A DNA stretch of 64,000 nt from Rhodanobacter sp. ANJX3. GTDB taxonomy: Bacteria > Pseudomonadota > Gammaproteobacteria > Xanthomonadales > Rhodanobacteraceae. Positions within the stretch are counted from its first letter, which is position 1. Each line of letters starts with the position of its first letter. The DNA is taken from positions 434,001-498,000 of the forward strand of contig NZ_JACHCM010000002.1 of NCBI RefSeq assembly GCF_014200755.1, given 5' to 3'. The notes beneath the pieces are model-generated. The model made no database searches and was not told where the DNA came from. It saw nothing but the letters and a program-made list of their open reading frames with translations. The position numbers were made by a program, and so were the translations under genes. This document shows positions 26,545 to 35,889 of the stretch, piece after piece.

Positions 26545-27915
26545 ATGCCCATCACCACCAGCAAGATTTTCCAGGCATTGCGCGAGGCGATCGTGACTAT
26601 GCTCGCCGCGCTGGCCACCATGTTTTGCGCCCTGACCATAGATCCCGAGCCGGGCCCGGCCATATTGGCCATCGTGCTGTGCGTGTCGCTGTCGCGCAGC
26701 CAGCTGGATCGCGATCGACGTGGCCGAATCGAAGCCGCACTGACCCTGCCCGCCGTCAGCCTGGCGGCGCTGGCCGTGGGCATGCTGCTGCTTCATGCGC
26801 CTTGGCTCGGCGCAGCCTTTTTCGTGATCGCTATTTCCTTGTCCATCTGGCTGCGTCGGTTTGGCCCGCTGGTGCGCCGGGCCGGCTCGCTGATCGCGCT
26901 GCCTTTCGTGGTGATTCTCACCACGCCTTACGTACCGCCGACGCGCGTCGGCCCAACGACAGCCTTGCTCCTGCCGATCATCGTCGCACTGCTTGCGCTG
27001 TTTTGGGTCACCCTGTTCCACCTGGGCGCCCGACGCTTGCGCTGGTTGCCGCCGACACGCGTCCTGAACGACGTCACCGCATCGCCTGCGCGCGCCAGTT
27101 CGATGCGACCGGTGGCAAGCACGCGAATGGCCGTCCAGATGGCGGTCGCTCTGACCGTCGCCTTTGTCGTGGGCTACGTTTTCTTTGCAGACCGATGGGC
27201 TTGGATTGTGCTGACCGCCTTTATCGTCGGCAGCGGCAACCAGGGACGGCTGGATGTCGCTTACAAAAGCGTGCTGCGCGTGGTGGGCGCCGGCGTGGGT
27301 ACGCTCTTCGCGCTGGCGTTCGCCGGTCACGCGGTCAGCGATACCGCAACCGTCGAACTGATGCTTGCCGCCGTGTTCATGGGCATCTGGCTGCGTCCGC
27401 TGGGCTACGCGTGGTGGGCGCTGTTCGTCACCCTGGCGCTGGCGCTGCTGCAGGGATTCGAAGGGCCATCGGCCGGGCAGATCCTTTCGCTGCGGCTGGA
27501 AGAAATCGTGATCGGCGCGATCGTCGGCGTCGCCGCGGCGTGGTTTGTATTGCCCGTGCGCTCCACGGGCGTACTGCGCGTGCGCATCGCCGACGCGCTC
27601 GCCGCTCTGGCCGATGCGCTGGACCCCGCGAACGCGCAGCGAGGCCCCGACGGTTTTGTGATGGCGATAGGCCGGGTGGAAAGCGTCGCGCCTGCGTTCC
27701 GCGCCAGCCGCCTGCTGACGCGACGATGGCGCACCGTGCAGCCGGCCGACTGGGTGGATGCCTTGATCGCATGCCGCGATCCCGCCATCTCGCTGATCGA
27801 GAACAGCGAAACACCGGGTTCGCTGCGCAAGGCGGTCGGCACAGCACGCAAGGCGATGCGCGAACCGCAGGATATTCAGCAGGCTCTGCAGGATTTGCGA
27901 CGCGCGATGGTGTGA
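26545..27915 (+). CDS. FUSC/aromatic-acid-exporter-type membrane protein
   Basis: 456 aa with two blocks of about five membrane segments each (residues about 10-155 and 180-330), then a soluble C-terminal half. This is the fusaric-acid-resistance/AaeB-like architecture; TRMAVQMAVALTVAF followed by WIVLTAFIVGSGNQGR matches the FUSC repeat. Such proteins export aromatic acids, usually with HlyD-type partners; none adjoins it here. The ATG at 26545 follows CTGGAG. Confidence 0.82.
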   Translation: MPITTSKIFQALREAIVTMLAALATMFCALTIDPEPGPAILAIVLCVSLSRSQLDRDRRGRIEAALTLPAVSLAALAVGMLLLHAPWLGAAFFVIAISLSIWLRRFGPLVRRAGSLIALPFVVILTTPYVPPTRVGPTTALLLPIIVALLALFWVTLFHLGARRLRWLPPTRVLNDVTASPARASSMRPVASTRMAVQMAVALTVAFVVGYVFFADRWAWIVLTAFIVGSGNQGRLDVAYKSVLRVVGAGVGTLFALAFAGHAVSDTATVELMLAAVFMGIWLRPLGYAWWALFVTLALALLQGFEGPSAGQILSLRLEEIVIGAIVGVAAAWFVLPVRSTGVLRVRIADALAALADALDPANAQRGPDGFVMAIGRVESVAPAFRASRLLTRRWRTVQPADWVDALIACRDPAISLIENSETPGSLRKAVGTARKAMREPQDIQQALQDLRRAMV

Positions 27916-27972
27916 CGAATAGTTCTGACGCCGCTAGCGACCCAACCTAAAGCGTAAGTGCACAAGCATCGC

Positions 27973-28764
27973 TCACCAGGGCACGTCGGTGCCGTCCCAC
28001 GCGATAAAGCGGCCGTTATCGATCGCCGTGCGGCTGGCAATGATCTGCAGCAACTGGGTCGCGGCCCGGTCCGTGGTGAAAAGTTTCTCCGCCGCCACTC
28101 GCGCCTGAAACGGCGCGGACAGCGGCGTGTCGACGGTTCCGGGATGCAAGAGCAGGCAGCACGCGTTTCGATTGCGCCGGGCCAGTTCGATGGCAAAGGT
28201 TTTCATCAGCTGATTCTGCGCCGCCTTGGACGCGCGATAGGCATACCAGCCACCGCTGCGGTTGTCGCCGATCGAGCCGACCCTTGCCGACAGCGAGGCA
28301 AACACGGCCACCTGATCGTGGCACAGCAGCGGCATCAGCGCCTTGGCCAGCAGAATCGGCGCGAAGGCGTTGAGTGCGAACACGCGTTCCAGATTGGCCC
28401 TGGTGATTTGTTCGAGCGCTTTTTCCGGCCGCAGATTCGCCGCGTGCAGCACGCCGGCGGCATTGATCACCCGATCAAGCACATCGGTGTGCGAAGACAC
28501 TGTGTCACGCAACCTTTCCAGATCGCCTTCATCGGTAATATCGGCGTCCAGCAGCACGAGCCTTTCCCCGTGCGTGTCGCGCAGCTGCCTCAACACCTCC
28601 GATGTCGAAGCGAATCGGGAGACGGCAAAAGCGAGGGCGATATGCCGGTTGCCCAGCAGCTGCCGGAGCATCGCCAGTCCAATGCCGCTGCTGGCACCGG
28701 TCAGAAGCACGCTGATCGGCTTTTCACCGCCTGTTGCAGGCGATATCTCGTCGCGAATACTCAT
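27973..28764 (-). CDS. short-chain dehydrogenase/reductase
   Basis: 263 aa. Dinucleotide-binding LLTGASSGIGLAML, INAAGVL (NAG-type) motif and catalytic YAYRASK. It belongs to the large SDR family; substrate unknown. The ATG at 28764 starts a normal SDR N-terminus; earlier in-frame sequence is not family-like. It converges on the FUSC gene. Confidence 0.85.
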   Translation of the reverse strand: MSIRDEISPATGGEKPISVLLTGASSGIGLAMLRQLLGNRHIALAFAVSRFASTSEVLRQLRDTHGERLVLLDADITDEGDLERLRDTVSSHTDVLDRVINAAGVLHAANLRPEKALEQITRANLERVFALNAFAPILLAKALMPLLCHDQVAVFASLSARVGSIGDNRSGGWYAYRASKAAQNQLMKTFAIELARRNRNACCLLLHPGTVDTPLSAPFQARVAAEKLFTTDRAATQLLQIIASRTAIDNGRFIAWDGTDVPW

Positions 28765-29024
28765 GCGGCAGCGTCGCACGCGCCGGTAAGGCGCAAGGTG
28801 GTTTTTTTGGCTGTGTAAGGCATGCGATTCTCCCGGTGGCACCGCGCGGTCGGCGACCGCTGGTGTGGCCATTCCGATTCTAGCGAGCGTAGCGCACGAA
28901 CCGCGGTTCCGGCGCCGCATGGATCGGGCCTGCGACACCCGTAGCCCACCGCCGATACATAGGAAAAGATCACGCGACTTCCGCTAAATTCACGATCCAG
29001 CGTTTTCGCCTCGAGTAAACCCCC

Positions 29025-29861
29025 ATGTCGAATCATCCCGCTATCGTTCCCGGCCGCGTTGCGGTCATCACCGGCGCCGCCAGCGGCATCGGCCTTGCCA
29101 CGGCCCGTCGACTCGGCCAGATCGGCATGCGCATCGTGCTGGTCGATATCGATGCGGACTCCCTGGAACGCGCCGTCGCCGATCTCACGTCCAACGGAAT
29201 CAGCGCTCGGGCGATAAAGGCCGACGTCAGCCGCCGCGACGATATGGCGCGTGTAAAAGCCGAGGCCGACGCGCTCGGCGAAGTCGCTGTACTGATGAAC
29301 AACGCCGCGCGCGAAGGCGGCGACGGCCTGTTCGCCGATGTCGCCAAATGGAAATCCACGCTCGACATCAACGTCGGCGGCGCGCTGCACGGCATCCAGC
29401 TGTTGGTGCCGGACATGATGGGCGCGAGCTGGCCGTGCATGGTGATCAACATCGGATCGAAACAAGGCATCACCCTGCCGCCGGGCGATACCGCTTATAA
29501 CGTGAGCAAGGCAGCGCTGCGCGCGCTGACGGAGTCGCTCGCGCACGAACTGCTTTCCACTAACGGGCGCGTCAGCGCGCATTTGCTGATCCCCGGCTTC
29601 ACCTACACCGGATTCACTCGCGCGCGCGGCATCACGGAAAAGCCTGCCGCGGCGTGGACGGCCGACCAGGTCGTCGATTTCATGCTGCCTGCGCTGGCAC
29701 GCGGCGACTTCTACATTCTGTGCCCCGACAACGATGTGGACCGCGCTACCGACGAGAAACGGATGCGCTGGGCCACCAACGACATTATCGAGAACCGCCC
29801 GGCGCTGTCGCGCTGGCACCCGGATTACGCGCAGAAGTTTACCGACTATATGAAGAGTTGA
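29025..29861 (+). CDS. short-chain dehydrogenase/reductase
   Basis: 278 aa. VAVITGAASGIGLAT cofactor site, MNNAAR, and YNVSKAALR catalytic motif. LVDIDADS after beta-2 suggests NAD(H) preference (acidic residue). Longer than minimal SDRs through a C-terminal extension (KRMRWATNDIIENRPALSRW). The gene is divergent from the previous SDR and followed at a distance by a porin gene. Substrate unknown. Confidence 0.87.
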   Translation: MSNHPAIVPGRVAVITGAASGIGLATARRLGQIGMRIVLVDIDADSLERAVADLTSNGISARAIKADVSRRDDMARVKAEADALGEVAVLMNNAAREGGDGLFADVAKWKSTLDINVGGALHGIQLLVPDMMGASWPCMVINIGSKQGITLPPGDTAYNVSKAALRALTESLAHELLSTNGRVSAHLLIPGFTYTGFTRARGITEKPAAAWTADQVVDFMLPALARGDFYILCPDNDVDRATDEKRMRWATNDIIENRPALSRWHPDYAQKFTDYMKS

Positions 29862-29978
29862 AATCTCTTCCATAGAGAGGGGTCATCACGTCGCGCCATA
29901 TCCACATAACAAAATATGTTTATGACAAATCGCCGCTAGACGCTAAAACGGAGGTTCACACCGCCAGCTGCCGATTCC

Positions 29979-31187
29979 ATGACGCTTCCACGCTACCTCG
30001 CCGTTGTCGCCGCCATCGCTTTCTCTTCGGCCGTCCACGCCGATGACGACACTTATGTCAGTCAGCCTTATCTCGGCCTGCGCTATCGAGACAGCACGCT
30101 GCATTCCAACAGCTTCGAGAAGACTGGCCGCGCGCATACGCTGCGGCTGCAGATAGGCTATTTATGGGCGTTCACCCCGCATCTGGCGGCTTACGTCGAA
30201 GGCACCAAGGTACAGCCGCTGTTCGGTCGGCAGTACGACGACACGACGGGCCGGCGCACGCCTTACCCGGCAGAGGCGGACCCGCGATCCACCGAACTCA
30301 GCAGCGCGTGGGTGGGTTACGACAACGGCGACTTCGGTATTCGCGCCGGGCGGCAATACCTGCACATCGACAACCACCGTTTTTTCAGCCCGAACTACTG
30401 GCGTCAGAATCCGCAGTCGTTCGATGGCATGACGACCTACGTCAAGCTCGCCGAAAAAACGACGTTGAGTTATGACTGGATCAATCAGGTAAACCGCACG
30501 GTCGGGGCGGACTTCCCCGACTACGCGCAGCGGCGTTGGGAGCTCGATGGTCATCTGATCCATCTCGATCAGGTGCTGCCAATGGGGACGCTCAGCGGCT
30601 ACGGCTACTTCGTCAAAAACATTACCTCGGCGAAAAACTCGGTGCGTACCGTCGGCGCACGTTGGACCGGCACCGCACCGCTGGGCGACAGCAGCAAGGT
30701 CGGCTGGACGATCGAGGGCGCGCACCAGAACGACTACGCGAATAACCCGGCGCATTTCAGCCTGCCCTATCACCTGTTCGAACTGAGCTACGGATTGCCC
30801 GCCATCGCCGGCCGCCTCGGCGAAGAGTCGCTGGGCGGCGATGGCAAGAATGCATTCAACATCGCCTACGGCTCGGGCCACAGTTTCGATGGCTGGGTCG
30901 GCGTGTTCGCCATCCCCACACACGGGCTGCGCGATCGCTACGCCGGGGTGTATGGCACGCTGCCGTGGAACTCACTGACCTGGCTCGTCACCCAGCACTG
31001 GTTCGATCCGCAAAACGGCAATGGTGCGCGCTACGGTACCGAAACCGATGCCGGTATCAAGGCGCAGATAAGCAAGCGCTTCAGCCTCGAGCTGCAATAC
31101 GGCGACTATCGCGCCGACAGCTTCACCGTGAGCCAGCGCAAGCTCTGGCTGCTTGCGGAATATCGTTACGGCAAGCAGGCGCTTTAA
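29979..31187 (+). CDS. outer-membrane porin of the alginate-export (AlgE-like) type
   Basis: 402 aa with signal peptide (cleavage about VHA-DD, residue 22). Alternating aromatic beta-strand pattern throughout; GIRAGRQYLHIDNHRFF followed by WRQNPQSFDGM matches the alginate-export barrel family. The last residues are GKQAL rather than the usual terminal aromatic, a slight oddity. It likely forms a channel for an oligosaccharide or organic anion. A GGAGG sits about 30 bases before the ATG. It precedes the isoamylase gene by 298 bp. Confidence 0.75.
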   Translation: MTLPRYLAVVAAIAFSSAVHADDDTYVSQPYLGLRYRDSTLHSNSFEKTGRAHTLRLQIGYLWAFTPHLAAYVEGTKVQPLFGRQYDDTTGRRTPYPAEADPRSTELSSAWVGYDNGDFGIRAGRQYLHIDNHRFFSPNYWRQNPQSFDGMTTYVKLAEKTTLSYDWINQVNRTVGADFPDYAQRRWELDGHLIHLDQVLPMGTLSGYGYFVKNITSAKNSVRTVGARWTGTAPLGDSSKVGWTIEGAHQNDYANNPAHFSLPYHLFELSYGLPAIAGRLGEESLGGDGKNAFNIAYGSGHSFDGWVGVFAIPTHGLRDRYAGVYGTLPWNSLTWLVTQHWFDPQNGNGARYGTETDAGIKAQISKRFSLELQYGDYRADSFTVSQRKLWLLAEYRYGKQAL

Positions 31188-31485
31188 CCCATCGGCTGAG
31201 CACACACAGCGGCATACAGCCGCGGCCGGCTCGCACGTCGATGCAGACGCATTTCAATGAATACGTATGCATACGCTGGTTGCTGCACTGCGATGCTTCC
31301 TACTATCCATGCACGGAGCGCGGCATTGTGGCGGCGTGTCCGCGACGTGCAGTGAGTACCGGTCTTCGACCTCGCGGCGGCGCTACAACGGGTTACGCCA
31401 GGGCGTCCATCACCACGCAGCACTCTCCACCACGTCGACATCGCATCACCGGATCGTCAACGACACCATGGGGAGATCGACGCGA

Positions 31486-33816
31486 ATGAAACGTCACGGG
31501 ATTCTTGCAGCACTGCTGCTCTGTATCGGACTTACCGGCGCGCCGACGATGCCTGCGCGCGCCGCGATCAACAGCATGACGCTAGGCGCCAGTTACAACG
31601 CGCAGAAAACCAGCATCACCTTCCGCGTGTATTCCTCGCAGGCCACGCGCATGGCGGTGTATCTGTATGCCAGCGGCTACGGTGCGCAGGATCTTGCCAG
31701 CTACGTGTTGAGCTCGGTCGGCAACGGCGTCTGGGCGGTGACGGTGCCGGTGTCGTCGATCCAGTCAGCGGGCATCACCGGGACCGTGTACTACGGCTAT
31801 CGCGCCTGGGGTCCCAACTGGCCGTACAGCGCCGGCTGGGGCAAAGGCTCCGCCGCGGGCTTTATCTCGGACGTCGACGCCAGCGGCAACCGCTTCAATC
31901 CGAACAAGCTGCTGCTCGATCCCTATGCGCAGGAGATGAGTCAGGACCCGCTCAATGCGTCGAACCAGAACGCCTATGTGTTCGCCTCCGGCGCCAGCTA
32001 TCGCACTATCGACAGCGGCACTTACGCACCCAAAGGCATCGTGCTGATCCCCAGCACGCAAAGCACGGGCACCAAGCCGACGCGTGCGCAAAAGGACGAC
32101 GTGATCTATGAAGTGAACGTGCGCGGCCTGACCGAGCAGGACGCCAGCATCACCGCCGCCTATCGCGGCACCTATCGCGGCGCCGGACTCAAGGCGCCCG
32201 CGCTCGCCAGCCTCGGCGTCACCGCGGTGGAATTTCTGCCGGTGCAGGAAACCCAGAACGACGCCAACGACGTCGTGCCCAATTCGGACGCCAACCAGAA
32301 TTACTGGGGCTACATGACCGAAGACTACTTTGCGCCGGACCGCCGCTATGCCTACAACAAGGCAGCCGGCGGCCCGACCGCCGAGTTCCAGGCGATGGTG
32401 CAGGCCTTTCACAACGCCGGCATCAAGGTCTATATCGACGTGGTCTACAACCACACCAGCGAAGGGGGCACATGGAGCGGTTCGGATCCCACCACCGCGA
32501 CCATCACGTCATGGCGCGGCCTGGACAACAGCACGTATTACGAACTCGCCTCGGGCAACCAGTATTACTACGACAACACCGGCATCGGCGCCAACTTCAA
32601 CACCTACAACACGGTGGCGCAGAACCTGATCGTGGACTCGATGGCCTACTGGTCCAACACGATGGGCGTCGACGGTTTCCGTTTCGATCTCGCCGCGGTG
32701 CTGGGCAACAGCTGCCTCAACGGGGCGGCAACGTCGGCCGCGCCCAACTGCCCGAACGGCGGCTACAACTTCGACGCGGCCGATAGCAATGTGGCGATCA
32801 ACCGCATCCTGCGCGAGTTCACCGTGCGACCGACCGCCGGCGGCAGCGGCCTTGATCTGTATGCCGAGCCCTGGGCGATCGGCGGCAATTCGTATCAGCT
32901 GGGCGGCTTTCCGCAAGGCTGGTCGGAATGGAACGGCAGCTTTCGCGACAGCATGCGTCAGGCGCAGAACGAGCTGGGCAACATCGCCGTATCGATCGGC
33001 CAGGAAGCGAACAATTTCTCCGGCTCGTCCAATCTCTTTCAGGCCAGCGGACGCGCGCCGTGGAACTCGACCAACTTTATCGACGTGCATGACGGGCTGA
33101 CGCTCAACGACGTGTATTCGTGCAACGGCGCCAGCAACGCGCAAGCCTGGCCGTACGGCCCATCGGACGGCGGCACCAGCACAAATTACAGCTGGGATCA
33201 GGGCATGTCCGCCGGCACCGGCACCGCATTTGATCAGCGCCGCGCAGCACGCACCGGCATGGCCTTCGACATGCTCTCGGCCGGCACGCCGCTGATGCAG
33301 GGCGGTGATGAGTATCTGCGCACGCTTCAATGCAACAACAACGCCTACAACCTCGATTCGACTGCCAACTGGCTCACCAACACGTGGAGCGCCGACCAGT
33401 CGAATTTCTACACCTTCGCGCAGCGGCTCATCGCCTTCCGCAAAGCCCATCCGGCCCTGCGTCCAGCCACCTGGTATACCGGCAGCCAGCTCACCTGGTA
33501 CCAGCCCAGCGGCAGCGTCGCCGACAGCAATTACTGGAGCAACAGCAGTAACCACTCCATCGCCTACGCGATCAACGGCTCGTCGTTGGGCGACGCCAAT
33601 TCCCTCTACGTCGCCTACAACGGCTGGTCGGGCAGCGTGGCTTTCACCCTGCCCGCGCCACCCACCGGCACCCACTGGTACCGCGTCACCGACACCTGCA
33701 ACTGGAACGACGGCGCCAATACCTTCGTCACGCCCGGCAACGAGAGCCTGATCGGCGGCGCCGGCACCACCTACAGCCAGTGCGGCCAGTCGATACTGTT
33801 GCTGATATCGAAGTAA
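31486..33816 (+). CDS. secreted isoamylase-type glycogen/starch debranching enzyme (GH13)
   Basis: 776 aa, matching the ~770-776 aa I recall for Pseudomonas isoamylase precursors. Signal peptide about 1-26 (LLLCIGLTGAPTMPARA). An N-terminal CBM48-like domain to ~180, then the GH13 barrel with DVVYNHT, GFRFDLA (nucleophile Asp), YAEPW (acid/base Glu) and FIDVHDG (third Asp). It cleaves alpha-1,6 branches of glycogen or amylopectin outside the cell. The ATG at 31486 follows GGGGAG at a good distance. A hairpin with T4 follows at 33851. Confidence 0.95.
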   Translation: MKRHGILAALLLCIGLTGAPTMPARAAINSMTLGASYNAQKTSITFRVYSSQATRMAVYLYASGYGAQDLASYVLSSVGNGVWAVTVPVSSIQSAGITGTVYYGYRAWGPNWPYSAGWGKGSAAGFISDVDASGNRFNPNKLLLDPYAQEMSQDPLNASNQNAYVFASGASYRTIDSGTYAPKGIVLIPSTQSTGTKPTRAQKDDVIYEVNVRGLTEQDASITAAYRGTYRGAGLKAPALASLGVTAVEFLPVQETQNDANDVVPNSDANQNYWGYMTEDYFAPDRRYAYNKAAGGPTAEFQAMVQAFHNAGIKVYIDVVYNHTSEGGTWSGSDPTTATITSWRGLDNSTYYELASGNQYYYDNTGIGANFNTYNTVAQNLIVDSMAYWSNTMGVDGFRFDLAAVLGNSCLNGAATSAAPNCPNGGYNFDAADSNVAINRILREFTVRPTAGGSGLDLYAEPWAIGGNSYQLGGFPQGWSEWNGSFRDSMRQAQNELGNIAVSIGQEANNFSGSSNLFQASGRAPWNSTNFIDVHDGLTLNDVYSCNGASNAQAWPYGPSDGGTSTNYSWDQGMSAGTGTAFDQRRAARTGMAFDMLSAGTPLMQGGDEYLRTLQCNNNAYNLDSTANWLTNTWSADQSNFYTFAQRLIAFRKAHPALRPATWYTGSQLTWYQPSGSVADSNYWSNSSNHSIAYAINGSSLGDANSLYVAYNGWSGSVAFTLPAPPTGTHWYRVTDTCNWNDGANTFVTPGNESLIGGAGTTYSQCGQSILLLISK

Positions 33817-33850
33817 TCCTGCCGCCGCGCATCGGCGGCTGACGGGAAAT

Positions 33851-33871
33851 GGACGCCGACTGCGTCCTTTT
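33851..33871 (+). terminator. terminator of the isoamylase gene
   Basis: GGACGC-CGACT-GCGTCC followed by TTTT, 35 bases after the stop at 33816. Confidence 0.65.
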
Positions 33872-33946
33872 CCTGCATCAGGCAACGTTTCGGCACTTCG
33901 TCGGGCGCGGACGACTACAATAGGTCGCCCTTACGGAGACACACCT

Positions 33947-34099
33947 TTGGCCAAGCCCAACTACTCGTTCGAAAAACGCCAGCGCGAAATCGCCAAGAAA
34001 AAGCAGCAGGAACAGAAAGACGCGCGCAAGCGCGAGGAGCGCGAAGCGGCCAGGGCCGGCTCCGACAACGCAGCCAAAACGCCGGCGAGCGATCAGTAA
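33947..34099 (+). CDS. small lysine/arginine-rich protein, TTG start
   Basis: 50 aa, starting TTG with GGAG nine bases upstream. The product begins (M)AKPNYSFEKRQREIAKKKQ, then a Glu/Lys/Arg helix and an Ala-rich tail. Very similar small proteins occur widely in Xanthomonadales and Pseudomonas relatives, from memory. The charged helix suggests nucleic-acid or ribosome binding, but the role is unknown. It lies 18 bases upstream of the next gene and probably shares its mRNA. Confidence 0.75.
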   Translation: MAKPNYSFEKRQREIAKKKQQEQKDARKREEREAARAGSDNAAKTPASDQ

Positions 34100-34116
34100 A
34101 CGCTGCCGGTAAACCG

Positions 34117-34431
34117 GTGAATCGCGACCAGCAGCGGCTGAATCACCAGCTCGACCGGCTCGGTCAAAAGCTGCCGAGCTGGGCTGCCCGTTCGTTGCAA
34201 TGGCTGCGCAAGTCATCCTCGCGATGGGTGCGCCTGCCCGCGGGTTTTCTGCTGGTACTGGGCGGCATCTTCAGCATTCTGCCGGTGCTCGGTCTGTGGA
34301 TGCTCCCGCTGGGTCTGCTGCTGCTCGTGCAGGACGTGCCTTTTCTGCGCCGGCCGACCCGACAGGCCCTGACCTGTATCGAACGCCGCTGGCGCCGCCA
34401 CAAACGACGCCGGCGCCAAGCCGACGCATGA
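34117..34431 (+). CDS. small membrane protein (PGPGW-like)
   Basis: 104 aa, GTG start. An amphipathic N-terminal helix, two close membrane segments (GFLLVLGGIFSILPVLGLWM and LPLGLLLLVQ) and a very basic tail (RRWRRHKRRRRQ). The pattern resembles the PGPGW family of small inner-membrane proteins. Function unknown. Downstream of the small lysine-rich gene; converges on the ArsR-type regulator. Confidence 0.7.
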   Translation: MNRDQQRLNHQLDRLGQKLPSWAARSLQWLRKSSSRWVRLPAGFLLVLGGIFSILPVLGLWMLPLGLLLLVQDVPFLRRPTRQALTCIERRWRRHKRRRRQADA

Positions 34432-34434
34432 CAA

Positions 34435-34827
34435 CTAACCCGCCTTTTTCCTGACGGCCGCCTGCTGGCGTTTGACCGCGCGCGCGCCCTCGGCGGACTG
34501 GATGCGGTACGCATTCATGATCGTGCTGAGCAATCCCGGGAACCGTTTCTCCACTTCATCGCAGCGAGCGGTATTGTGCATTTCCACGCCGCGTCGCTCG
34601 CTGCGCACCAGCCCCGCTTCGCGCAACGCGCGGAAGTGCTGGGACAGCGTGGACTTGGGAATGCTGCGATCGCTCATCTGCAAAAAGTTCGAACAGATAT
34701 TGGCGCAGCCGGAACTGGCCAGTTCCGCATAGATCGCCACGCGCACGGGATCGGCGAGCGCATGCAGGATGCCCTCGACGGTGACGTCTTCGATCGACGG
34801 ATGAATCAGCGGTCTCATGCGACCCAT
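34435..34827 (-). CDS. ArsR-type winged-helix repressor
   Basis: 130 aa from ATG 34827 (an ATG at 34845 overlaps the -35 of the divergent promoter). HALADPVRVAIYAEL then STLSQHFRALREAGLV is the ArsR helix-turn-helix. Cysteines CANIC lie in the alpha-3/4 region, so a redox or metal switch is possible. The gene is divergent from an SDR. Its likely operator is 34855-34875, which overlaps the -10 of the SDR promoter, so it should repress the SDR. Confidence 0.85.
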   Translation of the reverse strand: MGRMRPLIHPSIEDVTVEGILHALADPVRVAIYAELASSGCANICSNFLQMSDRSIPKSTLSQHFRALREAGLVRSERRGVEMHNTARCDEVEKRFPGLLSTIMNAYRIQSAEGARAVKRQQAAVRKKAG

Positions 34828-34838
34828 AGTAGCAGTCC

Positions 34839-34875
34839 TTGACATTTAGTTCTATAGTTCATATGTTACGAACTA
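34839..34875 (+). promoter_or_regulatory. sigma70 promoter with overlapping ArsR-type operator
   Basis: TTGACA (34839-34844), 17-base spacer, TATGTT (34862-34867) is a near-consensus promoter for the SDR gene at 34930. TAGTTC-N9-GAACTA (34855-34875) is a perfect 6-bp inverted repeat that covers the -10 element. Confidence 0.7.
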
Positions 34876-34929
34876 CGGGATTTAAGGATCTCGGAACAAT
34901 ATCCTCCACTCGAAACCAAAGGACACGTC

Positions 34930-35676
34930 ATGAGCAAGCTCTCCGGTAAAGTCGCCATCGTCACGGGCGCATCCAAAGGCATCGGCGCCGCCATTGCCAA
35001 ATCCCTCGCCGCAGCGGGCGCTTCGGTTGTCGTGAACTATGCCTCCAGCAAGGAAGGCGCGGACAAGGTAGTTGCGGAAATTACCCAGGCCGGCGGCAAG
35101 GCCGTTGCGGTGAAGGGAGACGTCTCCAAGGCGGCTGAAGCCAAGGGCATCGTCGACGCAGCCATTACCCACTACGGCAAGCTCGATGTGCTGGTGAACA
35201 ACTCGGGCGTGTATGCGTTCTCGCCGATCGAGGAGATCACCGAGGAGGAGTTCCATCGCCAGTTCAATATCAACGTACTCGGCCTGCTGCTGACCACGCA
35301 GGCGGCGAGCAAGCATCTGGGCGAAGGGGCCAGCATCATCAATATCGGCTCGGTCGTCAGCCGCATCACCCCGCCCGGCAGCGCGATCTATACCGGCACC
35401 AAGGGCGCGGTGGATGCCATCACCGGCGTACTGTCGCGCGAGCTGGGACCACGCAAGATCCGCGTCAATGCGCTGAACCCGGGCATGGTCGAAACCGAGG
35501 GCACCCACTCGGCCGGCTTCATCGGCTCGGATTTCGAAACCGGCACGGTGGCACAGACCCCGCTAGGCCGCCTCGGCCAGCCGGACGACATCGCCTCGAT
35601 TGCCGTGTTCCTGGCCTCGGACGATTCGGCGTGGCTCACTGGCGAACAGCTGTTTGCGGGTGGCGGTGTGCGCTAA
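34930..35676 (+). CDS. 3-oxoacyl-reductase-like SDR
   Basis: 248 aa, the classical FabG size. VAIVTGASKGIG cofactor site, LVNNSGVY, active-site YTGTKGA and the C-terminal GGGVR. NADP(H) preference is suggested by NYASS after beta-2. Of the type often seen next to one-component regulators and able to reduce small carbonyl compounds. Regulated by the divergent ArsR-type protein. Terminator at 35695. Confidence 0.9.
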   Translation: MSKLSGKVAIVTGASKGIGAAIAKSLAAAGASVVVNYASSKEGADKVVAEITQAGGKAVAVKGDVSKAAEAKGIVDAAITHYGKLDVLVNNSGVYAFSPIEEITEEEFHRQFNINVLGLLLTTQAASKHLGEGASIINIGSVVSRITPPGSAIYTGTKGAVDAITGVLSRELGPRKIRVNALNPGMVETEGTHSAGFIGSDFETGTVAQTPLGRLGQPDDIASIAVFLASDDSAWLTGEQLFAGGGVR

Positions 35677-35694
35677 TTCAGCCAAACGTCGGTT

Positions 35695-35728
35695 AAAAAG
35701 GGGCTGCCCGCAAGGGCTGCCCCTTTTT
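35695..35728 (+). terminator. terminator of the SDR gene
   Basis: AAAAAGGGGC (35695-35704) pairs with GCCCCTTTTT (35719-35728), with further inner pairing. Confidence 0.85.
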
Positions 35729-35889
35729 CGTTTCATGGCGTTGATCGGATGCACCGTCGAGTAGATCGCCCCGCGTGGGGGCAATCGATGGCATCGCGAT
35801 CCGCGGTGCCAAGGCTCAGCAAGAGATATGAGCGCTGGCGATCGATCCCGGCGGTCCTGTCCCGGCACGGCGTGCACGCGCGGCCATGG

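Noticed and set aside
32509..33885. 458-codon open frame antisense to the isoamylase
   Set aside because: No domain and no ribosome site; the plus-strand GH13 motifs are decisive.
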